Source: Streptomyces ficellus
GTDB taxonomy: Bacteria > Actinomycetota > Actinomycetes > Streptomycetales > Streptomycetaceae
Assembly: GCF_009739905.1 (NCBI RefSeq)
Contig: NZ_CP034279.1
Span: forward strand, 3,472,001-3,536,000
Direction: 5' to 3'
Length of the DNA stretch: 64,000 nucleotides
Shown here in pieces: positions 39,769 through 49,506 of the stretch. Below the pieces are notes generated by a model. That model had not been told where the DNA came from and searched no databases. It worked only from the letters and a program-made list of their open reading frames with translations. Every line of letters starts with the position of its first letter. Within the stretch, counting starts at the first letter, position 1. The translations under genes were made by a program, and so were the position numbers.

Positions 39769-41079
39769 ATGGGCATTCGGAGCTTGCTGCGCAAGGTGTT
39801 TGGACGCGACCGTGCGGAGCTCGACGAGACGGCAGCCGCGTCCGTCCCGCCCCAGACGGAACGCGAGGTGCCCCCGGAGGAGCCCACGGCGACGGTCCCG
39901 TCCCAGTCGTCGCCGGCGTCGTCGGCCGAGCAGACGGCGGCGGAGCTGGTGGCGGCGTCGTTCGACAACCCCCCGGCCCGCCGCCCCTCGGTCCCGGCGG
40001 CCCGCGAGGCGGAGCCCGCCCCGGCGGCCGAGGTGCCCGAGCCGGCGGCGCAGGAAGCCGAGCCCGAACCGGAGCAGGCGGCGCAGAAGCCCGAGCCGGC
40101 GGCCGAGGAGCCCGAGCCGGCGGCCGAGGAGCCCGAACCGGTCACCGAGCCCGAGCCGCAGGCCGAAGCCCCGGCCGAGGAGCCCGCCGCCGAACCGCAG
40201 CCCGAGCCCGCCGCGCAGGCCGAGCCCGAGGAGCCCGCCGCCGAACCGCAACCCGAGCCCGAGCCCGCCGCCCCAGCCGAGGAGCCGGCAGCGGAAGCCG
40301 AGGCGCAGGCCGAGCCGCAGGCCGAGGCGGAACCGGCCACCGAAACCGCCACCGCCCCCGCCACCGAGCAGGCCGAGCCGACCGAGCAGACCACCTCCGA
40401 CAACCCGGGCAAGCCCGCGCTCACCGCCGCCCGGGTCAAGGGCAGGGCGCCCCAGCTGGCCGAGGCGTACAAGGCGGCGGGGGCGGCGCTCCGCAAGCGG
40501 GGGCTGGTGGGCACCCGGGCGACCGTGTACCTGGTCCTCGACCGTTCGGGGTCGATGCGTCCGTACTACAAGGACGGCAGCGCGCAGCACCTCGCCGAGC
40601 AGGCGCTGGCCCTGGCCGCGCACGTCGACGAGAGGGCCACCGTCCCGGTCGTCTTCTTCTCGACCGAGGTCGACGGCACCGGCGAGGTGACCCTCGACGA
40701 CGTCGACGGCAGGATCGAGGCCCTGCACGGCGCGCTCGGCCGGATGGGGCGTACGAACTACGACTGCGCCGTCCGCGAGGTGCTGGACCACCACGGGAAG
40801 TCGGACGCGGCGGACCGGCCCGCGCTGGTGCTGTTCCAGACGGACGGGGCGCCCGAGTCGAGGACGGCGGCCACGCAGGCGCTGGCCGATGCCGCGGAGA
40901 GCGCGGGGAACGTGTTCTGGCAGTTCGTGGCGTTCGGCGAGGAGGACGCGAAGGCGTTCGACTACCTGCGCAAGCTGGAGGCGCCGAACGCCGGCTTCTT
41001 CCACGCGGGCCCGGCGCCCCGTGACGTACCGCACACGACGTTCTTCCGCGAGGTCCTGGCGTCCTGGACCGTCGCGTAG
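39769..41079 (+). CDS. VWA-domain protein with Pro/Glu/Ala-rich repeats
   Basis: 436 aa; the ATG at 39769 has AAAGG upstream, and one at 39751 would add six residues. Residues 20-225 are low complexity, built from [10 protein letters not shown]-like units. From about 245 a von Willebrand A domain starts: [11 protein letters not shown] (MIDAS DxSGS), later [17 protein letters not shown] (MIDAS Thr) and [11 protein letters not shown] (MIDAS Asp). Such cytoplasmic VWA proteins resemble TerY/TerF-type metal-binding proteins of stress systems, and a TerD fusion lies 14 kb away. The acidic repeat may be a flexible spacer. Function not known. Confidence 0.85.
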   Translation: MGIRSLLRKVFGRDRAELDETAAASVPPQTEREVPPEEPTATVPSQSSPASSAEQTAAELVAASFDNPPARRPSVPAAREAEPAPAAEVPEPAAQEAEPEPEQAAQKPEPAAEEPEPAAEEPEPVTEPEPQAEAPAEEPAAEPQPEPAAQAEPEEPAAEPQPEPEPAAPAEEPAAEAEAQAEPQAEAEPATETATAPATEQAEPTEQTTSDNPGKPALTAARVKGRAPQLAEAYKAAGAALRKRGLVGTRATVYLVLDRSGSMRPYYKDGSAQHLAEQALALAAHVDERATVPVVFFSTEVDGTGEVTLDDVDGRIEALHGALGRMGRTNYDCAVREVLDHHGKSDAADRPALVLFQTDGAPESRTAATQALADAAESAGNVFWQFVAFGEEDAKAFDYLRKLEAPNAGFFHAGPAPRDVPHTTFFREVLASWTVA

Positions 41080-41107
41080 GGACCGCGAGGAACCCACACG
41101 CGCGCGT

Positions 41108-41135
41108 GGCGCCCGTCCCGGCCGGGGCGGGCGCC
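41108..41135 (+). terminator. Hairpin between the VWA gene and metG
   Basis: GGCGCCCG and CGGGCGCC arms with a GC-rich, nearly self-complementary centre lie 29 bp after the VWA stop and 62 bp before metG. It probably ends the VWA transcript. Confidence 0.6.
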
Positions 41136-41196
41136 GTCGTCTCCGCCCGTGAAACGGAGGTGAGGGCAGCTTCCGCGGCCGGATAGGATTTCGACC

Positions 41197-42804
41197 ATGG
41201 CGGCCACTGGATCCGAGAAGCAGGGGACGAAGGCGTACTACGTCTCGACCCCCATTTACTACGTCAACGACGCTCCTCACCTGGGCCACGCCTACACGAC
41301 CGTCGCAGGCGACGTGCTCACCCGCTGGCACCGTCAGCGCGGCGAGAAGGTGTGGTACCTCACCGGCACGGACGAGCACGGTCAGAAGATCATGCGCACG
41401 GCCGACGCGAACGGCGTCACTCCGCAGGAGTGGTGCGACAAGCTCGTCGAGGAGGCCTGGAAGCCCCTCTGGGAGCACCTGAACATCGCGAACGACGACT
41501 TCATCCGTACGACGGAGAAGCGGCACACGGACCGTGTGAAGGAGTTCGTGCAGGACCTGTACGACAAGGGCGAGATCTACAAGGGCGGGTACGAGGGCCC
41601 GTACTGCGTGGGCTGCGAGGAGTACAAGCTCCCCGGCGACCTGATCGAGGACGAGCAGGGCGTGAAGCTCTGCCCGGTCCACAAGAAGCCGGTGGAGATC
41701 CTCAAGGAGGAGAACTACTTCTTCAAGCTGAGCGAGTACGGCCCGAAGCTGCTGGAGTTCTACGAGGCGAACCCGGACTTCATCCAGCCCGAGTCGGCCC
41801 GCAACGAGGTCCTGAACTTCGTCAGGCAGGGCCTTCAGGACCTGTCGATCTCGCGGTCGACCTTCGACTGGGGCGTCCCGGTCCCGTGGGACGACAAGCA
41901 CGTCATCTACGTGTGGGTCGACGCGCTCCTGAACTACGCGACGGCCGTCGGCTACGGATCGAACCAGGAGAAGTTCGACGAGACGTTCCCGGCGAACGTG
42001 CACCTGGTCGGCAAGGACATCCTGCGCTTCCACGCGGTGATCTGGCCGGCCATGCTGATGGCGCAGGGCCTGCCGGTGCCCGGCAAGGTCGCGGCCAACG
42101 GCTGGCTGATGGTCGGTGGCGAGAAGATGTCGAAGTCGAACCTGACCGGCATCAAGCCGCAGGACCTGACCTCGCACTTCGGCGTGGACGCCTACCGCTG
42201 GTACTTCCTGCGGGCGATCGCCTTCGGCAGTGACGGCTCGTTCTCGTGGGAGGACTTCACCGCCCGCTACACCTCCGAGCTGGCGAACGACTACGGCAAC
42301 CTCGCGTCGCGCGTGGCGGCGATGGTCGGCAAGTACTTCGACGGCGCCCTGCCGGCCTCGGCCGCCGACGGCGACGCCGAGAAGGCCATCCACGACAGCC
42401 TGGCCAAGGCGGTCGCCGAGGCCGACCGCAAGATCGGCGAGGAGCTGGACTTCCAGGCCGGCATCCTGGCGATCTTCGACTTCGTGAAGCAGGTCAACGG
42501 CTACATCACGGAGCAGGAGCCCTGGAAGGTCGCGAAGGACGACTCCGACGAGGGCCGCGCCCGCCTGGCGACGATCCTCTACACGGCCGCCGAGTCCCTC
42601 CGCGCGGTGGCGGTCCTGCTGAACCCGGTCATGCCGGAGACCTCCCAGGCCCTCTGGGACTCCCTGGGCGCCGAGCCGTCCCTGGGCGCCCTGGCCTACC
42701 AGCCGGTGCAGTCCGCCGCCACCTGGGGCCGGCTGCCCGCGGGCGCCACGGTGACGAAGGGCGCGGTGCTCTTCCCGCGCCTGGAGGACCCGAAGAAGGA
42801 CTGA
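41197..42804 (+). CDS. metG: Methionyl-tRNA synthetase
   Basis: 535 aa. The class I signatures are seen: the HIGH-type HLGH at residues 28-31 after STPIYYVNDAP, and KMSKS at 310-314. A CVGC (with one later Cys-Pro-Val-His) gives a zinc-knuckle-like insert. The C-terminal anticodon-binding domain has LNPVMPETSQALWDSLG. It lacks the C-terminal tRNA-binding (EMAP) domain of longer bacterial forms. It charges tRNA-Met with methionine in the cytosol. It is followed by a hairpin terminator. Confidence 0.97.
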   Translation: MAATGSEKQGTKAYYVSTPIYYVNDAPHLGHAYTTVAGDVLTRWHRQRGEKVWYLTGTDEHGQKIMRTADANGVTPQEWCDKLVEEAWKPLWEHLNIANDDFIRTTEKRHTDRVKEFVQDLYDKGEIYKGGYEGPYCVGCEEYKLPGDLIEDEQGVKLCPVHKKPVEILKEENYFFKLSEYGPKLLEFYEANPDFIQPESARNEVLNFVRQGLQDLSISRSTFDWGVPVPWDDKHVIYVWVDALLNYATAVGYGSNQEKFDETFPANVHLVGKDILRFHAVIWPAMLMAQGLPVPGKVAANGWLMVGGEKMSKSNLTGIKPQDLTSHFGVDAYRWYFLRAIAFGSDGSFSWEDFTARYTSELANDYGNLASRVAAMVGKYFDGALPASAADGDAEKAIHDSLAKAVAEADRKIGEELDFQAGILAIFDFVKQVNGYITEQEPWKVAKDDSDEGRARLATILYTAAESLRAVAVLLNPVMPETSQALWDSLGAEPSLGALAYQPVQSAATWGRLPAGATVTKGAVLFPRLEDPKKD

Positions 42805-42827
42805 CGCCCTTCCTCCCCGCGTACGCC

Positions 42828-42864
42828 AGGACCGCCGCCCCTCTTCTGGAGGTGCGGCGGTCCT
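42828..42864 (+). terminator. Terminator after metG
   Basis: AGGACCGCCGC faces GCGGCGGTCCT (11 bp perfect) around a 15-base loop, 24 bp after the metG stop. It separates metG from the toxin operon. Confidence 0.8.
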
Positions 42865-42933
42865 GTCGCACCGGGTCCACAGCATTTCGGCCGTTCTCCC
42901 TTACCTCGTTGCAGTCGAAAATCTGTACGTGTG

Positions 42934-43380
42934 ATGATCTCTGCCGTGACATGGGGTGGGGAAGTCATTGCGGAGCCGACGGGGTCGGCGGACGTTCGTG
43001 CGGAGCAGGCACGGCGCGAGTTCGCGGTCCTGCTGGGCGAGTTCCGGCGCACCGCGGTGCTGGTGCCGATCGATCCGTACGGCAGCCTCTGGACGGCCGA
43101 TCAGGGCGGCGTCCGGTGGATTTGCGCGTTCACGAACCAGGAGACGCTGGCGCGGTTCGCGTACGCGCGCGGCGAGGGCGGCCGTGAGTGGGAGTACCGG
43201 ACGGTGCTGGGAGCGCGCCTGCTGGACGTGCTGGTGCCGAAGCTGGGCGTCCCGGCCGGGGTGGCGCTGGACGCGGGCGGCGACGACGGCGTGCTGTTCC
43301 CGCCGGTACGGGGTGTCGTGCCGGACTCGGCGGCCGTGGACCTGGAGCAGGCGGCCGTGGACCTGGAGGCCGCGCGATGA
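42934..43380 (+). CDS. SseB-like N-terminal-domain protein of the toxin operon
   Basis: About 148 aa. The start is uncertain: GTG at 42931, ATG at 42934 and GTG at 42946 are all in frame and none has a good ribosome binding site. The chain FAVLLGEFRRTAVLVPID...LWTADQGGVRWICAFTNQETLARFA resembles the SseB N-terminal fold, often encoded beside type VII (ESX)-linked toxins in Streptomyces. Its stop overlaps the next start (ATGA), so it is the first gene of the four-gene Rhs operon. It may act as a chaperone or adaptor for export; this is inference. Confidence 0.65.
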   Translation: MISAVTWGGEVIAEPTGSADVRAEQARREFAVLLGEFRRTAVLVPIDPYGSLWTADQGGVRWICAFTNQETLARFAYARGEGGREWEYRTVLGARLLDVLVPKLGVPAGVALDAGGDDGVLFPPVRGVVPDSAAVDLEQAAVDLEAAR

Positions 43381-44024
43381 CGGGCACCGATCCCGACCTC
43401 GCCGCCTCGCGGGCCGCCCTGGCGCTGATCGCGGCGGGCATCGACAAGGCGCACGAGGAGCTGAAGGACCTCGGCATGATCGGCGAGGCGACCGCGGGCC
43501 GTGGCTTCTCGGAGCTGGCCCTGTCCGGTCTGGAACTGGGACACCCGGGCCTGGCAGCCGGTTTCCGGACGTTCTGTGAGCGCTGGGAATGGGGCGTGCG
43601 CGACCTGATGCAGCGCGGCAACGCCTTCGCCGTCGGTCTCGGCCTTTCGGCGGGGGCGTTCCACGAGCAGGAGCTGTACATCAAGGACAGCATCAAGATC
43701 GCGGTGAACGGGTTCAACGGCAACCCCCACCTCACCGAGGACGAGGTGAAGGCCAAGGACTGGGACGAGATCCGGTCGCAGAAGGCGACCGACAACCCGG
43801 ACTACAGCCTGGAGTCCATGGCGGCCGCGAACGAGAACGTCAAGCAGACGTGGAAGGACACCGGCTACGACGTCGAGGACGCGCTGCTGGACTCGATGGA
43901 GAGCAACGGCTCCCTCGACCCGTTGGCGCGTGAGGCCCTGGACGAGCGGATGCGCGAGACGTTCGACCCCTCCCAGGAGGCGATCGAGCGCGCGGAGCAG
44001 CCGGTGTGGGGGAACGAGCGGTGA
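43377..44024 (+). CDS. WXG-like helical partner protein of the Rhs toxin
   Basis: 215 aa, mostly helical and acidic. It begins DLAASRAALALIAAGIDKAHEELKDLG and has a CERWEWGVRDLM segment near residue 65, which recalls the WXG turn of ESX substrates, then an acidic C-terminal half (KDWDEIRSQK, YSLESMAAANENVKQTWKDTG). The end (EAIERAEQPVWGNER) overlaps the Rhs start as GTGA. It is likely a secretion partner or chaperone for the Rhs protein; I do not recognise the family firmly. Confidence 0.65.
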   Translation: MTGTDPDLAASRAALALIAAGIDKAHEELKDLGMIGEATAGRGFSELALSGLELGHPGLAAGFRTFCERWEWGVRDLMQRGNAFAVGLGLSAGAFHEQELYIKDSIKIAVNGFNGNPHLTEDEVKAKDWDEIRSQKATDNPDYSLESMAAANENVKQTWKDTGYDVEDALLDSMESNGSLDPLAREALDERMRETFDPSQEAIERAEQPVWGNER

Positions 44025-47000
44025 CGGACTGGCTGGGCAGACTGGGGGACGCCTGGGAGGCCGGCGAGAAGATCGTCGGCACGGGCATCGACAAGGGCAC
44101 CGACGTGGTCGGGGACGTCCTCGACCACGCGGGCGCCGAAGGTGTGGCGGACGCGGTCACCGACTGGGGCGACAGCGCGGCCTCCGCGCTGGGCGCGGAC
44201 GTCGGCGAGAAGCAGCTCGGCCAGAGCGAGGAGGCCGAGGAACTGGTCCACGGCCGCGCCTCGAAGATCACCGCGAGCGCGGACAACCTGCGTGACTTCG
44301 CCACCGCCTTCAACATGGTCGGCTCGGGCCTGAAGAGCGTCGACTCCGGCCCCTGGAAGGGCGAGGCCGCCGACACCTTCCGGACGAAGTTCGCGTTCCT
44401 GCCCACGGACTGGCTGCACGCGGCGGACGCCTTCGAGGCCGCCGCCACGGCCCTGACGGCGTACGCCGCGACGGTGACCGCCGCGCAGGGCATGGCCCGG
44501 GAGGCGATCGCCCTGTTCAAGCAGGGCAACGAGGTCTCGCGGAAGGCCGGCGACGAGCACGGCAAGAAGGTCAAGGCGTACGACGACGCCCGCACCACCG
44601 ACGCCCCGCTGCCGGACCCGGGCCCCTTCCGTGACCCCGGCCAGGCCCTGCGCGAGCAGGCCCAGGGCATCCTCGACGCCGCCCGCCGGCAGCGCGACGA
44701 CGCCGCCGAGACGGCCAACCGGGTCATCACCGAAGCCCTCGCCCACGCGCCCGCGGAGAAGTCCGCCGCCGAGCGCGCCCGCCTCGGCGTGATGGACCTC
44801 GCACTGGGCCACGGCGTGGAGGCGACGCACTTCCTCGGCGGTGCGGTGAAGGGCACGATCGGCATCACCAACTTCGTCCGCTCCGTCAACCCGCTCGACC
44901 CCTACAACCGCACGCACCCGGCCGAGTACTACGAGAACGTCAACATGACGCTCGCCGGGCTCGTCTCGACGGGCGCCCACCCGGACCGGGCACTGAAGGG
45001 CGCGTGGGACACCTTCCAGGAGGACCCGAGCGAGTTCGGCGGGCGCCTGTTCCCGGAGGTGCTCGGCACCAAGGGAGCGGGCGGGCTCAGGTCCCTGGCG
45101 CGCAAGGCCCTGGACGACGCGAAGGGCGGTGGCGGTAAGGGTCAGGCCGCCCACGACGGTGACCCGAACGACACGAACCGCCAGGAGTGCGACAAGCAGC
45201 TCTGTGGGGACCCCGTCGACATGGCGACGGGCCGGATGGTCCTGCCGCAGACGGACATCACCCTGCCGGGCTCACTGCCCGTGGTGTTCACCCGCACCTT
45301 CGAGTCGTCCTACCGCGCGGGGCGCTGGTTCGGCCCGGCGTGGGCGAGCACCGTCGACCAGCGCCTGGAGATCGACGCGGAGGGCGTCGTCCTCGTCTGC
45401 GAGGACGGCAGCCTGCTGGCCTACCCGCACCCCGCCCCGGGCGTACCGGTCATGCCCACGCACGGCCGCCGCTGGCCGCTGGACCGCGACCGGGACACCT
45501 ACACCGTCACGGACCCCGCCACGGGCCGCGTGTGGCACTTCACCGAGCACACCGATGATGTGGCCCTGCTGACGCAGCTCGACGACCGCAACGGCCGCTG
45601 GATCGCCTACGAGTACGACGAGTCCGGCGCTCCGGCCTCGATCGTGCACCACGGCGGCTACCACCTGAAGCTCACCACCGCCGAGGGCCGCGTCACCGCG
45701 CTCCGCCTGGCGGGCGCCGCCCCGGACGGCACCGACCAGGAGATCCTCCGCTACGGCTACACGGACGGCCACCTGACCTCCGTCACCAACTCCTCCGGCC
45801 TGCCGCTGTCCTTCGGCTACGACGAACACGGGCGCATCACCTCGTGGACCGACACCAACGGCAGCCGCTTCGACTACGTCTACGACGAGCGGCATCGTTG
45901 CGTGTACCAGTCGGGCTCGAACGGACACATGGAGTCCCGGTTCACCTGGGACGACACGGACGCCGAGACCGGTCTGCGGCAGACGTCCGTCACCGACGGC
46001 CTCGGCCACACGACCCGCTTCCTCGTCAACGACCGCGTGCAGGTCGTCGGCGAGATCGACCCCCTCGGCGCGGTCGTCCGCTCCGAGTACGACCCCTACA
46101 ACCGTCTCCTGTCCCGCACGGACCCGCTCGGCCACGTCACCCGCTTCACGTACGACGAGCAGGGCCGGCCGACCGAGGTGGTGAGACCGGACGGCCGCGC
46201 GGTGTCGGCCGAGTACAACCCGCTGGGCCTGCCGGTCCGGGTGCGGAGCGCGGACGGCACGGTGGTGCGCCACACGTACGACGACAAGGGCAACCGCACG
46301 TCGGTCACCGACCCCGCCGGGGCCACGACCCGCTTCTCGTACGACGCGGCAGGCCACCTCGTCTCCGTGACCGACGCACTCGGCCACGCGACCACCCTGC
46401 GGTGCGACCGCGCCGGCCTCCCCGTCGCCGTCACCGACCCACTCGGTGCGACGTCCCGCTACGAGCGCGACGCCTTCGGCCGCCCGGTCACCCTCACCGA
46501 CCCGCTCGGCTCGGTGACGCGCCTGGCATGGACCGTCGAGGGCAGGCTGTCCCGGCGCACCGAGCCGGACGGCACGGAGCAGTCGTGGACGTACGACGGC
46601 GAGGGCAACTGCCTGACCCACACCGACGCGATGGGCGCGGTGACCCGGTTCGCGTACACGGACTTCGACCTCCTGACGGCCCGCACCGGCCCGGACGGCG
46701 TGCGCTACGAATTCGCCCACGACACGAACCTCCGCCTGACGCGGGTGACGAACCCGCAGGGCCTGACGTGGGACTACACCTACGACGCCGCCGGCCGCCT
46801 CGCCTGCGAAACGGACTTCGACGGCCGCGTCCTGACGTACGCGCACGACGCCTCGGGCCGCCTGACCTCCCGCACGAACGGCCTGGGGCAGACGGTCCGG
46901 TTCGATCACGACGCGCTCGGCCGGATCGTCCGCAAGGACGCCGAGGGCGCGGTCAGCACCTACGAGTACGACGTCTTCGACGAACTGGCGGTGGCGACGA

Positions 47001-48616
47001 GCCCGGACGCACGGCTGGAGCGCCTCCGAGACCGCCACGGCCGCCTCAAGTCGGAGACGGTCAACGGCCGGACACTCTCGTTCACGTACGACGAGCTGGG
47101 CCGCCGGGTGGGCCGGACGACGCCGGGCGGTTCGGTCAGCACATGGTCATACGACGCGGCGGGCCGCAGGACGGGGCTCTCGGCGTCGGGACGCGATGTC
47201 GCCTTCACCTTCGACACGCTGGGGCGCGAGGTCGAGCGTACGGTCGCGGACGTCGTGTCGCTGACGTCGTCGTACGACGCGGCGAGCCGGCTGACCGCGC
47301 AGGACGTCACGTCCCGGGGCGGCGGCCGTCTCCAGCACCGGGCGTACGGCTACCGCCCCGACGGCGGTCTGGTCTCCGTCACGGACGGCCTCTCCGGCAC
47401 GCGCCGCTTCGACCTCGACGGCGCGGGCCGGGTCACCGCGGTACGGGCGGACCAGTGGACGGAACGGTACGCGTACGACGAGGCGGGCAACCAGACGGAG
47501 GCGGACTGGCCCTCCACGCACCCGGCCCACGCCGCGACGGGCTCCCGTGCCTACGAGGGCACCCGCATCACCCGCGCCGGCGGCGCCCGCTACGAACACG
47601 ACGCCCAGGGCCGCGTCGTCCTGCGCCAGAAGACCCGCCTCTCCCGGAAGCCGGACACCTGGCGCTACGAATGGGACGCCGAGGACCGCCTGACGTCGGT
47701 GACGACGCCGGACGGAACGGTCTGGCGCTACGCCTACGACCCCCTGGGCCGCCGAATATCCAAGCGATCCCCCCTGGAAACCGTCCACTTCACCTGGGAC
47801 GGTTCCACCCTCTGCGAGCAGACCACCGCGAACGTCACCCTGACCTGGGACCACGCGGGCCTGCGCCCCCTGACCCAGACGGAACGCCGCACCGACACGG
47901 ACGACGAACGCTTCTTCGCCATCGTCACCGACCTGATCGGCACCCCCACCGAACTCGTCGACGAGTCAGGAAACCTCGCCTGGCGCACCCGCACCACCCT
48001 CTGGGGCACCACAACCTGGAACCGCGACGCCACGGCGTACACCCCACTCCGCTTCCCGGGCCAGTACTTCGACCCGGAATCGGGCCTCCACTACAACTAC
48101 TTCCGCTACTACGACCCGGAGTCGGCCCGGTACCTGACGCAGGATCCCCTGGGCCTGAGCCCGGCTCCGAACCCGGCGGCGTACGTCGACAACCCGCATA
48201 CGTGGAGCGACCCGCTGGGGCTGGGGCCCTGTCCGCCCCGGATCGAGGGTGGAGGCTGGGATCTTCGCGGTGATGTGAACCCGCTGGACGTTATCCCTAA
48301 AGACGCCGTACAGGAACCCTGGAAGGCAATCCCTGGCGGTGTCGAGCACGGCATCAAGTGGAAATGGACGGACGATGTAACGGGTAAGACGGTGCGTATG
48401 CGTGTCCACGGGCCCGACCTCGGCCCACACGCTGGGCCAAATGCCAGCAGCGGCCCCATCTACCGGATTCAGATAGGGCGCCAGTTCCAAGACGAGGCAG
48501 GCAACCTCTACCACGCCCAAATCGGAAACCCAAACAGTCCAAACTATAATGAGACAGCAATCAACGATACCCATATTCCGTGGCCCAGCCACCTGCCGAT
48601 ACCGTACCCGCACTGA
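44021..48616 (+). CDS. Rhs/YD-repeat polymorphic toxin with type VII-like N-terminus and toxin-30-like C-terminus
   Basis: 1531 aa from a GTG overlapping the previous stop, with GGGGGAA upstream. Residues 1-200 resemble the type VII secreted N-terminus, with SGPWKGEAADTFR (WXG-type) near 110. Around 396 DPVDMATGRMVLPQTDITLPG opens a DUF6531 region. About 450-1290 hold many YD repeats (for example GRITSWTDTNGSRFDYVYD). The core end FDPESGLHYNYFRYYDPESARYLTQDPLGL lies near 1345-1380. The last about 125 residues (VRMRVHGPD, NASSGPIYRIQIGRQF, NPNSPNY, NDTHIP) match what I recall of Bacterial toxin 30 (a predicted RNase). The repeat shell would be exported and release the toxin tip into a competitor. 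Confidence 0.88.
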   Translation: MTDWLGRLGDAWEAGEKIVGTGIDKGTDVVGDVLDHAGAEGVADAVTDWGDSAASALGADVGEKQLGQSEEAEELVHGRASKITASADNLRDFATAFNMVGSGLKSVDSGPWKGEAADTFRTKFAFLPTDWLHAADAFEAAATALTAYAATVTAAQGMAREAIALFKQGNEVSRKAGDEHGKKVKAYDDARTTDAPLPDPGPFRDPGQALREQAQGILDAARRQRDDAAETANRVITEALAHAPAEKSAAERARLGVMDLALGHGVEATHFLGGAVKGTIGITNFVRSVNPLDPYNRTHPAEYYENVNMTLAGLVSTGAHPDRALKGAWDTFQEDPSEFGGRLFPEVLGTKGAGGLRSLARKALDDAKGGGGKGQAAHDGDPNDTNRQECDKQLCGDPVDMATGRMVLPQTDITLPGSLPVVFTRTFESSYRAGRWFGPAWASTVDQRLEIDAEGVVLVCEDGSLLAYPHPAPGVPVMPTHGRRWPLDRDRDTYTVTDPATGRVWHFTEHTDDVALLTQLDDRNGRWIAYEYDESGAPASIVHHGGYHLKLTTAEGRVTALRLAGAAPDGTDQEILRYGYTDGHLTSVTNSSGLPLSFGYDEHGRITSWTDTNGSRFDYVYDERHRCVYQSGSNGHMESRFTWDDTDAETGLRQTSVTDGLGHTTRFLVNDRVQVVGEIDPLGAVVRSEYDPYNRLLSRTDPLGHVTRFTYDEQGRPTEVVRPDGRAVSAEYNPLGLPVRVRSADGTVVRHTYDDKGNRTSVTDPAGATTRFSYDAAGHLVSVTDALGHATTLRCDRAGLPVAVTDPLGATSRYERDAFGRPVTLTDPLGSVTRLAWTVEGRLSRRTEPDGTEQSWTYDGEGNCLTHTDAMGAVTRFAYTDFDLLTARTGPDGVRYEFAHDTNLRLTRVTNPQGLTWDYTYDAAGRLACETDFDGRVLTYAHDASGRLTSRTNGLGQTVRFDHDALGRIVRKDAEGAVSTYEYDVFDELAVATSPDARLERLRDRHGRLKSETVNGRTLSFTYDELGRRVGRTTPGGSVSTWSYDAAGRRTGLSASGRDVAFTFDTLGREVERTVADVVSLTSSYDAASRLTAQDVTSRGGGRLQHRAYGYRPDGGLVSVTDGLSGTRRFDLDGAGRVTAVRADQWTERYAYDEAGNQTEADWPSTHPAHAATGSRAYEGTRITRAGGARYEHDAQGRVVLRQKTRLSRKPDTWRYEWDAEDRLTSVTTPDGTVWRYAYDPLGRRISKRSPLETVHFTWDGSTLCEQTTANVTLTWDHAGLRPLTQTERRTDTDDERFFAIVTDLIGTPTELVDESGNLAWRTRTTLWGTTTWNRDATAYTPLRFPGQYFDPESGLHYNYFRYYDPESARYLTQDPLGLSPAPNPAAYVDNPHTWSDPLGLGPCPPRIEGGGWDLRGDVNPLDVIPKDAVQEPWKAIPGGVEHGIKWKWTDDVTGKTVRMRVHGPDLGPHAGPNASSGPIYRIQIGRQFQDEAGNLYHAQIGNPNSPNYNETAINDTHIPWPSHLPIPYPH

Positions 48617-48632
48617 TCCAGAACTAGGACAG

Positions 48633-48980
48633 ATGGAAAATAAGTACTACGTCGAGTTCCTTCGGGAGCTGCTGAGTCCAGACGAAGAAGTGCGCACAGA
48701 GGCCAGCGACCGCGTTCAGGATTTCGTAAATCTGCTCAACAGCACCCAGGCCAGAGTGCTGGGGGACTTGATCGCCATGCTTACCCCGCACGAGGATTCC
48801 CGAGTGGCCCTGGAGGCCCTTCTGCACGCGTTGAGCGATCTCGATGGCTGCGGGAAGCTGGAGGGCGCCGATCTCTCACCTCTGAAGGAGATCCCGGACT
48901 CCGCAATCCAGGTGGAACACCGCGAATACATGGAGGACTTCGCCCCACGCATCGGGGCAGGTGACGGGCTGGACGAATGA
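48633..48980 (+). CDS. Probable immunity protein for the Rhs toxin
   Basis: 115 aa, 16 bp after the toxin stop, with AGGA before an ATG. It is acidic and all-helical: FLRELLSPDEEVRTEASDRVQDFVNLLNS and TPHEDSRVALEALLHALSDLDG look like HEAT-type helical repeats. Its place directly after a toxin C-terminus, its size and its charge suit an immunity protein. No family was recognised. Binding to the toxin is inferred from position only. Confidence 0.65.
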   Translation: MENKYYVEFLRELLSPDEEVRTEASDRVQDFVNLLNSTQARVLGDLIAMLTPHEDSRVALEALLHALSDLDGCGKLEGADLSPLKEIPDSAIQVEHREYMEDFAPRIGAGDGLDE

Positions 48981-49130
48981 TTTCGACGGCTCCGCAAGTC
49001 AGCTCGCATTGCGGAACCCCGGCGAGGTACTGGCTTGGCAGACCAGTCGACGAGAGGAGGACTTTTTGGACCGTGCGGACCATTCCGGCCCTTCGCCAGT
49101 AGCAACGAGCCACTTGTCCGCGACCTCTTC

Positions 49131-49152
49131 GCGGAGCCGATGTTCGGCTCGC
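49131..49152. terminator. Hairpin in gap 48981-49299
   Basis: GCGGAGCCGA and TTCGGCTCGC form a stem with one mismatch and a short loop. It may end the toxin operon. The rest of this 319-bp gap has lower GC than the core genes and no convincing gene, although both strands were checked for start, ribosome binding site and coding character. Confidence 0.4.
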
Positions 49153-49299
49153 AGAGGCGGGCTGTCCCAGCTCGGTCAGCGTGCCCGGTGCAAGCGAGAA
49201 GGCACTGCTGGCCGGATGCGGGGCTCGGCAAGGAACATGACTGTCTGATCCCCGCCCGAGTGCGGCTGCCGCGCGGAGGGGCGTTGCCGACACGTTCGG

Positions 49300-49506
49300 T
49301 CAGGCGCCCGACGCGTACGACACGAAGCCCGCCCACGCGGTCGGGGTGAGGGCGAGCCGGGGGCCGTCGGGGCACTTGGAGTCGCGGACGTGGACGGTGG
49401 CGGGGGTGGTGGCGACCTCGACGCAGGAGTCGCCTTCGCTGCCGCTGCTGTAGCTGCTCTTGAACCACGCCAGTGCGCAGGCGTCCCCGACCGTGCGGTT
49501 ATGCAT
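49300..49506 (-). CDS. DUF397 protein without an adjacent XRE partner
   Basis: 68 aa from the ATG at 49506 with GGGGAG upstream. The DUF397 signature is clear: WFKSSYSSGSEGDSCVEVA, then VRDSKCPDGPRLALTPTAW. Such small acidic proteins usually sit beside an XRE regulator of the WhiJ type and modulate it. This copy stands alone, 1.2 kb from a near-identical copy that does have the regulator. It looks like a recent duplicate that lost or never carried the partner. Confidence 0.8.
   Translation of the reverse strand: MHNRTVGDACALAWFKSSYSSGSEGDSCVEVATTPATVHVRDSKCPDGPRLALTPTAWAGFVSYASGA
49306..49490 (-). repeat. DUF397 repeat copy A
   Basis: About 185 bp nearly identical to 50548-50735, strongest over the stretch starting cgcccacgcggtcggggtga. 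Differences are clustered in the SEGD/NNGE coding spot and at the 5' end. This suggests duplication with local conversion. Confidence 0.65.

Noticed and set aside
40050..40340. Repeated units in the VWA gene as a CRISPR-like array
   Set aside because: The units are contiguous, irregular and in frame, without spacers; it is a low-complexity protein repeat.
39721..42885. Minus-strand frame opposite the VWA and metG genes, with striking Gly/Leu/Arg repeats
   Set aside because: The repeats are the antisense of the Pro/Glu/Ala repeats of the VWA gene, and no domain is present.
48981..49299. Possible genes on either strand between the immunity and DUF397 genes
   Set aside because: Frames are open but have no good start or ribosome binding site and no recognisable protein.
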